NCBI GenBank assembly: GCA_023429565.1
Contig: JAEZDJ010000035.1
Span: forward strand, 1 to 21,342
DNA: 21,342 bases
DNA from: Actinomycetes bacterium
GTDB taxonomy: Bacteria; Actinomycetota; Coriobacteriia; Coriobacteriales; Eggerthellaceae
Reading direction: 5' to 3'
Under the pieces are notes generated by a model. That model had not been told where the DNA came from and searched no databases. It saw only the letters and a list, made by a program, of their open reading frames with translations. Every line of letters starts with the position of its first letter. Positions within the stretch are counted from its first letter, which is position 1. A program made the position numbers and the translations under genes. Positions 1 through 6,251 of this stretch are shown here, piece by piece.

Positions 1-60
1 GGGGGGGCCCCGGGGGGGGGCATGGGGGGTTAACGGGGGGGGGGGGGGGGGGGCCGAGGG
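1..60. repeat. G-homopolymer tracts at the window edge
   Basis: Four G runs (1-7, 12-20, 24-29 and 35-53, the last 19 Gs long) are broken only by a few bases, and the purine-rich character continues to about 180. No gene can be read here. Such a block at the end of a window most likely marks a contig end with low-quality or artefactual G calls; a real G-quadruplex-forming or slippage-prone tract is the alternative. Confidence 0.7.
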
Positions 61-166
61 CGAAGGGTGGCATGGCTGGAGGTGCGGAAGGCAGGCGTGA
101 GGCACCGGGAGTAGGGAGGGCGAGAGCAGGGTCCTGGGGTAGCGCAGGCGACAGCGGGTCGCGGGA

Positions 167-202
167 GCGCAGGAGCGCGGCAAGCAGGCGGCGCTCCTGC
201 GC
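167..202. repeat. 12-bp perfect inverted repeat
   Basis: The arms GCGCAGGAGCGC (167-178) and GCGCTCCTGCGC (191-202) are exact reverse complements around a 12-base spacer. It lies just beyond the terminator of the mrp gene, towards the G-rich edge. It could form a strong hairpin but has no T-run on either side, so it is not a standard terminator. Function unknown. Confidence 0.6.
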
Positions 203-210
203 GCGGTCCC

Positions 211-238
211 AAAAACAAAAGGGGCTGCAGGACGCCCC
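211..238 (-). terminator. Rho-independent terminator of mrp
   Basis: Read on the minus strand, a GGGGC/GCCCC stem (5 bp, 8-base loop) is followed directly by TTTTGTTTTT. It lies about 85 bases after the mrp stop codon, in the right orientation to end that transcript. Confidence 0.75.
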
Positions 239-321
239 GACGAATTCCGCTTTCGCAGCATCCGTCCAGGCTCCTGTAGCCCCCCGCGAGTCTCGCTCCC
301 TGGCCGCTTTTCGCTTGCGGC

Positions 322-1191
322 TTAGGCCTCGCTGTCGGCTTCCGACTTGGCGACGGTCGTCTCGATCTGCTCGATGATGGGGTCGAGCGCTCCCTCAACA
401 CTGTATTCTTCAACCTTGCCCTGGTCGCACAGACGGGCGAACTCGGGATCGATGGGCAGCGTGGCGTAGGCAGGGATGTCGTAATGCTCGGCGACGGCGG
501 CACCCTGGGGCTCGCCGAAGATGTGGTGCTCCTTGCCGCAGCTGTCGCACTTGAAGTACGCCATGTTCTCCACCAGGCCGAGCACGGGGACCTCCATGTC
601 GCGGGCCAGGTTCACGGCCTTGCCCACGATCATCGTCACCAGCTCCTGGGGAGCGGACACAGTGACAATTCCGTCAGAGGGCAGCGACTGGAACACCGTC
701 AGGAACACGTCGGAGGTTCCCGGAGGCATGTCCACGAACAGGTAGTCGATGTCTCCCCAGTTCACTTCGCTCCAGAACTGGCGGATGATGCCGGAGACCA
801 CCGGGCCGCGCCATGCGACGGGGATGTCGTCTTTCGGAAGCATGAGGTTGACCGAAACCACCTTGATGCCACTCTGCGTCATGGCCGGCAGGATGCCGTC
901 CTTGTCGGCGGAAAGCGGGTTGGTGAGGCCGAACGTCTTGGGGATGGATGGGCCGGTCACGTCGGCGTCCATGATGCCCACCTTGTAGCCACGTTTCTGC
1001 ATCTGGCTTGCCAGGAGGCTGGTCACCAGTGATTTGCCCACGCCACCCTTGCCGGACACGACGCCGATGACGTGCTTGATGTTCGAGCGGGAATTCGTTT
1101 CCAGCGTGGTCGGTCCCGCGGCTTCAGTGCGATCACCGCATCCGGCAACGCCGCAGCTCCCACAATCGCTCGTGCACTCTTCTTCTGCCAT
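322..1191 (-). CDS. mrp: Mrp/Nbp35-type Fe-S cluster carrier P-loop ATPase
   Basis: A 289-residue cytoplasmic protein of the Mrp/ApbC/Nbp35 family, which binds and transfers iron-sulfur clusters to apoproteins. The N-terminus has four cysteines (C6, C10, C13, C18), like the ferredoxin-type N-terminus of Nbp35 proteins. The deviant Walker A GKGGVGKS is at 47-54, the Walker B/switch motif DMPPGTSD at 154-161, and the family's subunit-bridging CxxC pair is C215/C218 in CDSC. Length is normal for the family. The start is supported by AAGGAG about 5 bases upstream of ATG. The gene is monocistronic here: divergent from the amidohydrolase gene and followed by its own terminator. Molecular class is confident; the client proteins cannot be told from sequence. 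Confidence 0.95.
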   Translation of the reverse strand: MAEEECTSDCGSCGVAGCGDRTEAAGPTTLETNSRSNIKHVIGVVSGKGGVGKSLVTSLLASQMQKRGYKVGIMDADVTGPSIPKTFGLTNPLSADKDGILPAMTQSGIKVVSVNLMLPKDDIPVAWRGPVVSGIIRQFWSEVNWGDIDYLFVDMPPGTSDVFLTVFQSLPSDGIVTVSAPQELVTMIVGKAVNLARDMEVPVLGLVENMAYFKCDSCGKEHHIFGEPQGAAVAEHYDIPAYATLPIDPEFARLCDQGKVEEYSVEGALDPIIEQIETTVAKSEADSEA

Positions 1192-1322
1192 AGACTCCTT
1201 CTTCCCTCCAACAGGTGCAAGGCGCGTTTCGGCACCCTGACCCCCTTCTCGTCATAAGGCGCATGATAGCATATATGTTGCCCGCACATACTCAGACAGC
1301 GGGCGGCAGATCGAAATCGCTG

Positions 1323-1351
1323 CTGACCATTACTTGCTCTAGTCCTATAAT
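1323..1351 (+). promoter_or_regulatory. Sigma-70-type promoter upstream of the amidohydrolase
   Basis: A perfect -10 TATAAT (1346-1351) sits 17 bases after CTGACC (1323-1328; 4 of 6 matches to TTGACA). The predicted transcript would start near 1358 and have a leader of about 150 bases before the ATG at 1511. That leader is GC-rich and can form hairpins, but I recognise no riboswitch class in it. Confidence 0.5.
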
Positions 1352-1510
1352 GGAGCAATTGGCCCGGCGCACCTCTTTTGTGCCGTGCTCTTGCAGCGCC
1401 TTGGCGCAGCTTGGACTCCCAGCGGCGGATGGTGTGGGCGACGAGGACGCACATGCGCCTCTACGGGCGGCGGCGTGTGCATGGGACGGGATGAACGACA
1501 AGGAGACACT

Positions 1511-2812
1511 ATGCTTTTCGCAGACATCGACCTGCTCGACGAGAACTTCGACTATCAGGCCCATCGCTGGGTTGGCGTGAAGGACGGGCGCATCAGCTAC
1601 CTGGGGGACGCGGCTCCGGAGGGTGACGAGGCCCGCTCCTTTGGCGAGGTGTACGACGGCCGCGGCAAGCTGCTCCTGCCTGCGTTCTACAACGCCCACG
1701 CGCATGCTCCCATGACGCTGCTGCGCGGCTATGCCGAAAATCTGCCTCTGCAGGCATGGCTCAACGACATGGTGTGGCCCTTCGAAGCCAAGATGACGCC
1801 GGAGGACAACTACTGGGCAACGCTCCTGTCCTGTGCGGAGATGGCTCGCTATGGCGTGGTCGGCTTCTCGGACATGTATTACGCAACGCGGGAGCGTGCG
1901 CGCGCCGTCGAGGAGGCGGGGCTCAAGGCGAACCTGTGCGAGGGTCTGCTGGCCTTCGAGCCGAAGCCCTACGCCGAGTATCCCATCTGCGCCCTCAACG
2001 AGGAACTGGTGCGCGACTTGCACGGATCAGCCGATGGCCGCATTCTCATCGACTACAACATCCATGCCGAGTACACGTCGAACCCCCAGGTGTGTGCCGA
2101 CATCGCCGCCATCGCCAAGGAGAAGGGGCTGCGCATCCACCTGCATGCGTCCGAGACGGAGAGCGAGCATGAGGAATGCAAGGAACGCCATGGCGGCTTG
2201 ACGCCCATCGCGTACTTCGAGAGCCTCGGCGTGCTGGACGTGCCCGTGACGGCGGCGCATTGCGTATGGTGTGAGGACGCGGATCTGAACATCCTCGCCG
2301 ACAAAGGCGTGTTCGTGGCGGCGAATCCTGCGTCCAACATGAAGCTGGGCAGCGGCTATGCGCCCATCCCCGCCATGATCGAACGCGGCATCGAGGTGTG
2401 CCTGGGCACCGACGGCATGGCGTCCAACAACAACCATGACATGATGCAGGACCTGTACCTGCTCGCCCTCATCTACAAGGGCTTCGCCCACGATCCTGCC
2501 ATCGTCACGCCTCGGCAGGCGCTTCTGGCCGCCACGCGCGCCGGCGCGCGTTCCCAAGGCCGCGAGGACTGCGGGCTGGTCAAGGAGGGCATGAAGGCCG
2601 ACCTTGCCGTGCTGGACGTGACGGGTCCCTCATGGACGCCCATGACAGACCCGCTGGTGAACGTGGTCTACGCGGGACACGGATCGGACGTGTGCCTCAC
2701 CATGAGCGACGGCGTGGTGCTATATCGGGATGGCGAATTCCCGACCATCGACGTGGAGCGGGCCAAGGTGGAGACCGAGGTGCGCACCAAGCGCATCATC
2801 GCCCAGGTGTGA
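1511..2812 (+). CDS. Amidohydrolase / MtaD-AtzA-type deaminase
   Basis: A 433-residue metal-dependent hydrolase of the amidohydrolase superfamily, subgroup of 5-methylthioadenosine/S-adenosylhomocysteine deaminases, guanine deaminase and AtzA/TrzN. All metal ligands are visible: the HxH pair H63/H65 (in NAHAH), H212 in LHASETESEH, H250 in AAHCVW and D301 in LGTDGMASNNN. The last motif is typical of MtaD-like nucleoside deaminases. Family knowledge therefore suggests hydrolytic deamination of an adenosine derivative or related heterocycle, but the substrate is an inference. The start at 1511 is chosen because AAGGAG lies 5 bases upstream and the protein begins with the usual short beta-sandwich segment; the frame stays open to 1385, but that extension has no family character. 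Single gene; no partner downstream. Confidence 0.92.
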   Translation: MLFADIDLLDENFDYQAHRWVGVKDGRISYLGDAAPEGDEARSFGEVYDGRGKLLLPAFYNAHAHAPMTLLRGYAENLPLQAWLNDMVWPFEAKMTPEDNYWATLLSCAEMARYGVVGFSDMYYATRERARAVEEAGLKANLCEGLLAFEPKPYAEYPICALNEELVRDLHGSADGRILIDYNIHAEYTSNPQVCADIAAIAKEKGLRIHLHASETESEHEECKERHGGLTPIAYFESLGVLDVPVTAAHCVWCEDADLNILADKGVFVAANPASNMKLGSGYAPIPAMIERGIEVCLGTDGMASNNNHDMMQDLYLLALIYKGFAHDPAIVTPRQALLAATRAGARSQGREDCGLVKEGMKADLAVLDVTGPSWTPMTDPLVNVVYAGHGSDVCLTMSDGVVLYRDGEFPTIDVERAKVETEVRTKRIIAQV

Positions 2813-2899
2813 CCCTTGAGGAGCCAGTCGGAGTTAGGGATGTGCGGCTGACTTGGAACGGAGTGGGACGGATGGGCTGTGACAGCGTGGACCGAATCG

Positions 2900-3076
2900 C
2901 GCTGAAACGGATCGGCTTGGGCTGGAGCGACGCGGTTCAGGTTGAAGCGGACCGGGGCGAGCCTAAGCGCACGGGATCTGAGCGGGTCGGATTGCGCTGA
3001 AGCGGGGTAGGGCGGAGCGAGCTCAAACGGATCGAATCAGCGGCAAACGGAGCAGCCTGAATCGGATTGGTTGAGG
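2900..3076 (+). repeat. Degenerate interspersed repeat, consensus near CTGAARCGGATCGG
   Basis: Recognisable copies begin at about 2901 (GCTGAAACGGATCGG), 2941 (GTTGAAGCGGACCGG), 2977 (TCTGAGCGGGTCGG), 2996 (GCTGAAGCGGGGTAGG), 3021 (GCTCAAACGGATCG) and 3055 (GCCTGAATCGGATTGG). Spacing is irregular (about 20-40 bases) and no copy is perfect. The pattern looks like a decayed tandem array rather than coding sequence. Confidence 0.5.
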
Positions 3077-3186
3077 TGGCGAGATATGTGTAGTTCCAGG
3101 GAGGTCAGCGCAGGTGAAGCGGCAGAAATCCCCAGGTCGGGAATTCCGCTCAGCGTTTCCGCTTGAGAAAACTGCACATAAGTGGC

Positions 3187-3279
3187 GATCCTTGCCGATC
3201 CGACAGGGAGGGGGTGATCCTTTCCGGTCAGGATTGGTCGGGGCGGGGCGATGGTGAGCCCTGCCGGTCCGACGGGGAA
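3187..3279 (+). repeat. Three imperfect copies of a GATCCYTGCCGGTCCGACGGG-like segment
   Basis: Segments at 3187-3209, 3216-3240 and 3255-3278 share the core GATCCTTGCCGATCCGAC / GAGCCCTGCCGGTCCGAC, each followed by a G-rich stretch. The middle copy is the most divergent. Their role is unknown; they lie upstream of the palindrome and promoter region of modD. Confidence 0.35.
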
Positions 3280-3353
3280 GAGGCGCGTGTGCCGTCGGGG
3301 GAGCGGTTCGCGCGAGCGGTTTTCGCCGGCAGCTCTCGTCAAGCGTATCCCTT

Positions 3354-3386
3354 TTGCCTACCTGCACTCAAAGTACAGCTAGGCAA
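3354..3386. promoter_or_regulatory. 33-bp near-palindrome upstream of modD (operator candidate)
   Basis: The left arm TTGCCTACCTGCAC (3354-3367) and right arm GTACAGCTAGGCAA (3373-3386) are complementary at 12 of 14 positions around a 5-base centre (TCAAA). The right arm overlaps a possible -35 element, so a dimeric regulator binding here could control the downstream gene. It does not resemble the ModE site as I know it. There is no T-run after it, so it is not a classical terminator. Confidence 0.5.
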
Positions 3387-3408
3387 GCCGTGTTCGGTGG
3401 GTTATGCT
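3380..3408 (+). promoter_or_regulatory. Possible modD promoter
   Basis: TAGGCA (3380-3385) and TATGCT (3403-3408) are spaced by 17 bases and would start transcription near 3415, giving a leader of about 190 bases. Each hexamer matches consensus at 4 of 6 positions, so this is tentative. Its -35 element lies within the right arm of the preceding palindrome. Confidence 0.3.
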
Positions 3409-3449
3409 GGCACGGAGATAGCCATTCTAGAGAAAACGACAGGTGGGAC

Positions 3450-3551
3450 AGGGGCGGTTCGCCGCCCTTCCCCGAAGCATTCTGCGCGTCTCTGAACCGC
3501 ACTGCCAATACTTGGACTTCTTATCGCGCCCAAGTTTTGGTGGTGCGGTTC
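3450..3551 (+). promoter_or_regulatory. Structured 5' leader of modD (two strong hairpins)
   Basis: The first hairpin (3450-3469) is AGGGGCGG, TTCG, CCGCCCTT: eight pairs, one of them a G-U wobble, closed by the very stable UUCG tetraloop. The second (3494-3551) has 22-base arms (3494-3515 and 3530-3551) complementary at 19 of 22 positions around a 14-base loop. It begins GAACCGCAC and ends GTGCGGTTC. The structure ends about 50 bases before the modD ATG. This could be a riboswitch, attenuator or protein-binding leader; I do not recognise a known family, and it lacks the conserved core of c-di-GMP-I (GEMM) RNAs. Confidence 0.5.
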
Positions 3552-3602
3552 ACTCGCGCGGGGGTCGTTCTTGGGATCATGGGGAAGCGAGAAAGGGGCA
3601 AC

Positions 3603-4445
3603 ATGTTGCGAATGGCCGATGCGCGTGTGGACGGGTTCATCGCTGAGGATGTGCCGTATGTCGACCTGACGTGCGCCGTGTTGGGTATCGGCGACGAGCC
3701 GGGCGAGATGGAGTATTACACGCGCGAGGACTGCGTGCTGGCTGGCACGGAGATTGCCGCGCGCATCATGGCAAAGCTGAACTGCGACGTCGTTGAGTCG
3801 ACGGCCAGCGGCGAGCGTGTGGCGGCAGGTGCGTCGTTCATGACGGTGCGGGGCGCTGCGGCTGATCTGCATGCGGCCTGGAAGGTGTGCCTGAACGTGT
3901 TCGACCATCTGTCGGCCGTTGCCACGAAAACGCGCGCCATGGTGGATGCCGCGCACAGCCAGAACCCGCACTGCGAGGTGCTGACCACGCGCAAGAGCAT
4001 GCCGGGTGCAAAGGACCTGCTGACCGCTGCCGTCATGGCGGGCGGCGCGTTTCCCCATCGGCTGGGACTGTCCGAGACGGTGCTCGTGTTCGACCATCAC
4101 CTGACGTTTTTCGGCGGCTTCGATCGGTTCGTGGAGCAGCTGCCTGCGATCAAGGGCCGTTGCGTGGAGAAGAAGCTGTTCGTGGAGGCCGATGCCGAGC
4201 ATGCGCGCGCGCTCGCGCGCGCCGGCGTGGACGGCATCCAGATGGACAAGGTGCCGGTGGACGAGCTGGGTCCGCTTGTGGATGAGCTTCGGGCCATCGA
4301 TCCGCACGTCACGCTGATCGCTGCCGGGGGGATCAACCCGAAGAATGCGGCCGCCTACGCCGCGACCGGCGTTGACGGCTTGGCCACCACCGCCCCCTTC
4401 TCTGCGAGGCCCCTGGACATGAGCGTGAGGATGCGCTCGGTTTGA
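3603..4445 (+). CDS. modD: ModD-type protein (quinolinate phosphoribosyltransferase-like fold)
   Basis: A 280-residue cytoplasmic protein of the NadC/QPRTase family, closest in motifs to ModD, a protein named for its position in molybdate transport (mod) loci. Visible family features are TTRKSMPGAK (128-137), HR at 152-153 followed by GLSETVLVF, the 190-220 region with the VDGIQMDK strand, and the phosphate-binding loop AAGGIN (240-245). True NadC enzymes make nicotinate mononucleotide from quinolinate; the reaction of ModD proteins is not something I can state. The start ATG has AAAGGGG 6 bases upstream; a second ATG three codons later is possible. It stands alone: no modA, modB or modC gene lies nearby, so a molybdenum role is carried over from the name only. 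It has an unusually structured upstream region. Confidence 0.87.
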   Translation: MLRMADARVDGFIAEDVPYVDLTCAVLGIGDEPGEMEYYTREDCVLAGTEIAARIMAKLNCDVVESTASGERVAAGASFMTVRGAAADLHAAWKVCLNVFDHLSAVATKTRAMVDAAHSQNPHCEVLTTRKSMPGAKDLLTAAVMAGGAFPHRLGLSETVLVFDHHLTFFGGFDRFVEQLPAIKGRCVEKKLFVEADAEHARALARAGVDGIQMDKVPVDELGPLVDELRAIDPHVTLIAAGGINPKNAAAYAATGVDGLATTAPFSARPLDMSVRMRSV

Positions 4446-4544
4446 GGCGGGCCCCGCAGGGGTTCGTGAGGGCGAGAGCTTTTGACCTGAAGGAACGGTC
4501 CGCGTGGTGCTGGTGAAATGACAAGAACGATGAAAGGGACTTCC

Positions 4545-4754
4545 ATGGAAGAGATCACTCTGAACGTCACGGGCATGCACTGCCCGAAATGCACGGCCCG
4601 CGTGGAGAAGTCGGTCGGCGCGCTCAGCGGCGTGGCGTCCGTCAAAGCTGACCACGAAGCCGACGAGGTCGTGCTTTCCTACGACGGCGCTCCCGAAACG
4701 CTGAATGCCGCCAAGGCGGCTATCACGGCCGAGGAATTCACCGTCGTCGAGTAA
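4545..4754 (+). CDS. Heavy-metal-associated (HMA) domain protein, CopZ-like
   Basis: A 69-residue soluble protein made of a single HMA (ferredoxin-like beta-alpha-beta-beta-alpha-beta) domain. The metal-binding loop is GMHCPKC (10-16) with C13 and C16, the same layout as the GMxCxxC loop of copper chaperones and the N-terminal domains of P-type ATPases. The His after Met and the Pro-Lys between the cysteines differ from the common GMTCxxC. Expected role: binding and passing on a soft metal ion, probably Cu(I), in the cytoplasm. The start is chosen so that the protein begins directly with the first strand (MEEITLNV); AAAGGG lies upstream. An ATG at 4518 would add nine residues without family character. 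No copper ATPase or CsoR gene is in the window, so its partner is elsewhere. It lies about 100 bases after modD and could share its transcript. Confidence 0.88.
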   Translation: MEEITLNVTGMHCPKCTARVEKSVGALSGVASVKADHEADEVVLSYDGAPETLNAAKAAITAEEFTVVE

Positions 4755-4781
4755 CTTTTAACGCTGGATCCATGGGGACCC

Positions 4782-4801
4782 ATGCGTCCGAAACGCATTT
4801 T
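4782..4801 (+). terminator. Weak terminator after the HMA gene
   Basis: A 6-bp stem ATGCGT/ACGCAT with a 5-base loop (CCGAA) is followed by TTT. A competing hairpin just upstream pairs CCATGG-flanking arms at about 4766-4789. The short stem and short T-run make this uncertain, but the position 27 bases after the stop codon fits. Confidence 0.4.
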
Positions 4802-4812
4802 CCGTCGATATT

Positions 4813-4858
4813 AACAGCTCAAATTCCAAGGAAGGCAAGCTGTTGAATTGGTTGGAAT
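4813..4858. repeat. Interlocked inverted repeats (pseudoknot-like)
   Basis: AACAGCT (4813-4819) pairs with AGCTGTT (4838-4844), and ATTCCAA (4823-4829) pairs with TTGGAAT (4852-4858). The arms alternate in the order A, B, A', B', so both stems together would make an H-type pseudoknot in RNA. It lies upstream of the doubtful small reading frame at 4939. Could be chance. Confidence 0.35.
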
Positions 4859-4938
4859 CACTGCTTACGTTAAGGACGAATGAATCATTGCCTCCGGCGA
4901 AAGCGCGGCACAGGAGCCTGTGGAGATAGAAGGAGGAG

Positions 4939-5256
4939 ATGGCGCGGCTGGTATCAAGGGTGGATGCGGCAGCGGCGGCCTTGACCGCCATCTCCAGCGC
5001 TGCTGCGCTTTTGTACGTCATGGCGTTTGCCCCCTATCGGTCAGGTCCGAATCCGCCAGGAGGCCTCGATAGAGGCTCTCGGTTCTTTCTTTCCCCACTC
5101 AACTGTGGTGATTGCCCAGCTGGTTCGGTATGGTCAAATCTCGTGTTACCCCATCCGTCCGCTGCCATCTGGTACGAATCATTCCCGAATCAGTCATTGA
5201 TTCGGACGGAAAAGAATAATTGCGCCTTTGTTGGGAAACGTGCTTCACAGACTTGA
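4939..5256 (+). pseudogene. Possible truncated or small membrane protein
   Basis: A 105-codon frame whose first 35 residues look like a genuine protein start: a basic N-terminus (MARLVSRVDA) and an Ala-rich hydrophobic segment (about 11-32) ending in APYRSGPNPPGG. After about 5040 the base composition becomes less GC-rich and the translation loses protein character. AAGGAGG lies only 2 bases before the ATG, which is too close for ideal initiation. My reading is that the 5' end of a host membrane-protein gene may have been cut off where the AbiE segment joins, but this is an inference. An 87-codon minus-strand frame over 4758-5021 is a competing reading. I cannot name a family. Confidence 0.3.
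5185..5205. repeat. 8-bp hairpin in the AbiE 3' flank
   Basis: CCGAATCA (5185-5192) and TGATTCGG (5198-5205) are perfect complements around a 5-base loop, about 120 bases beyond the AbiEii stop codon. A second small stem with a pyrimidine-rich tail on the plus strand lies at 5062-5077. Neither has a strong T-run, so termination is only a guess; the rest of 5257-5327 shows nothing. Confidence 0.35.
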
Positions 5257-5327
5257 TTACTCCCAGTTTTGTCTATAGGAATGATTGCCGGTGGTTTGGG
5301 AATAGATAATCTTCCGCGAATCAAGAC

Positions 5328-6251
5328 TCATGCCTGCATCTTCCTCAGATTCTGCAGTTTCCATAGTGCTTCGGGACTTTTCGATGCAGCTTCTGCAATG
5401 GTCTCGTCGGAGAAGATAAGGCTGGGACGAAAATCGCCAGCTGCGAAGAGATGCAGGTACTCGGCTTCGGCGTCCGTGCGCGGGAGAATGTAGCGTGTGA
5501 TGAATTCCTCCGCATCCGACATGAGGCCTTGCAGGGTCGGATGCTCATCAGCATCTCTGAGCATGGGGAGGAGCTGATCGTCGAGCTCCCGCTGCCTGTC
5601 CGCGAATCTCTCGGACCTTTCCTCGAACGACAGCGGAAACCTGGCTGAAAGCGATGCATGGAAGAGCATCGACTGATGCGCGAGCTCGTCATCGCCAGCA
5701 TCGTCGAAGTGCCTGCCGAGGTTGGATATGTCATACAGGTCGCGAACTTTCACGCGATCAAAGAACGCCTTGACCTTGCCTCCGGCGAGCTCGATGTCGT
5801 CAAGCATCAAGACCTCTGCGTCGGGCCTCATCGCGCATGAACGCAGGGTCGGGACGATGAGCGGGGAGCGGTTCATGTAGATGCAGTCGATCTTCACATG
5901 ATCGGCACCCCAGTCGCCGTGATAACGCAGCATGAAGGTTCTGCCGGCATGCCCGCCATCGGCAAGCGAGACATCGTAGCCAAGGGCGCGTCCCACCTCC
6001 TCTATCCCATCCTCGATGGCGGGTCTCTCCGCAAGCATGCCCTCGCGGTCGGGCGACCCGACGTAGGATATGTCTATGTCGACCGAAAGCCTTGGCATGT
6101 CGAGCATGAACAGGTTGATGGCGGTGCCCCCGTGCATGGCGAGCCTGCCGCGCAGAGCGGGATGGCGGTCCATCTCCTCGAGCAAGTCGAGCAGCCTCTC
6201 GACCTTGTCCACGGTTCTGGGCTGGAACCCGTCCATGTCTACGAGAGCCAC
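5328..6251 (-). CDS. abiEii: AbiEii-type nucleotidyltransferase toxin
   Basis: About 307 residues from the chosen start; toxin half of an AbiE (type IV toxin-antitoxin / abortive infection) pair. The nucleotidyltransferase motif is present: HGGTAINLF followed about 10 residues later by LSVDIDISY with the paired acidic residues DxD. The KxRDLYDI-type motif (VKVRDLYDISNL), common in AbiEii/DUF1814 proteins, is also seen. Family proteins are cytoplasmic nucleotidyltransferases that block growth, in characterised cases by modifying tRNA. Start choice: the open frame extends to an ATG at 6305, but GGAGGT sits 6 bases before an in-frame GTG at 6251, giving a short overlap with the antitoxin gene (stop at 6239-6241), as expected for translational coupling. 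An ATG at 6236 is the other option. All key residues seem intact. Confidence 0.87.
   Translation of the reverse strand: MALVDMDGFQPRTVDKVERLLDLLEEMDRHPALRGRLAMHGGTAINLFMLDMPRLSVDIDISYVGSPDREGMLAERPAIEDGIEEVGRALGYDVSLADGGHAGRTFMLRYHGDWGADHVKIDCIYMNRSPLIVPTLRSCAMRPDAEVLMLDDIELAGGKVKAFFDRVKVRDLYDISNLGRHFDDAGDDELAHQSMLFHASLSARFPLSFEERSERFADRQRELDDQLLPMLRDADEHPTLQGLMSDAEEFITRYILPRTDAEAEYLHLFAAGDFRPSLIFSDETIAEAASKSPEALWKLQNLRKMQA

Larger units (their letters stand above)
2813..3353. other. Gene-less region with degenerate repeats
   Basis: No reading frame here has a convincing start, ribosome site or family resemblance. The left part (2900-3076) is made of irregular degenerate copies of a motif close to CTGAARCGGATCGG, described separately; 3187-3279 contains three further related segments. 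No clear terminator for the amidohydrolase was found. Confidence 0.6.

Noticed and set aside
484..1032. Long plus-strand frames across the mrp gene
   Set aside because: They are antisense shadows of a clearly recognised Mrp ATPase and have no ribosome sites or family character.
3415..3602. c-di-GMP-I (GEMM) or molybdenum-cofactor riboswitch in the modD leader
   Set aside because: A GGTGGGAC stretch at 3442-3449 recalls part of GEMM, but the conserved CGCAAAGCC-type core is absent, and I cannot match the Moco RNA from sequence; only the hairpins themselves are reported.
3402..4655. A 417-codon minus-strand frame over modD and the HMA gene
   Set aside because: High-GC shadow frame; both plus-strand genes beneath it have conserved motifs and ribosome sites, whereas this translation is His/Arg-rich with no recognisable fold.
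4758..5021. An 87-codon minus-strand frame with a GGGGG upstream of its ATG
   Set aside because: No family resemblance, overlaps the pseudoknot-like region and the more protein-like start on the plus strand; kept only as the competing reading there.
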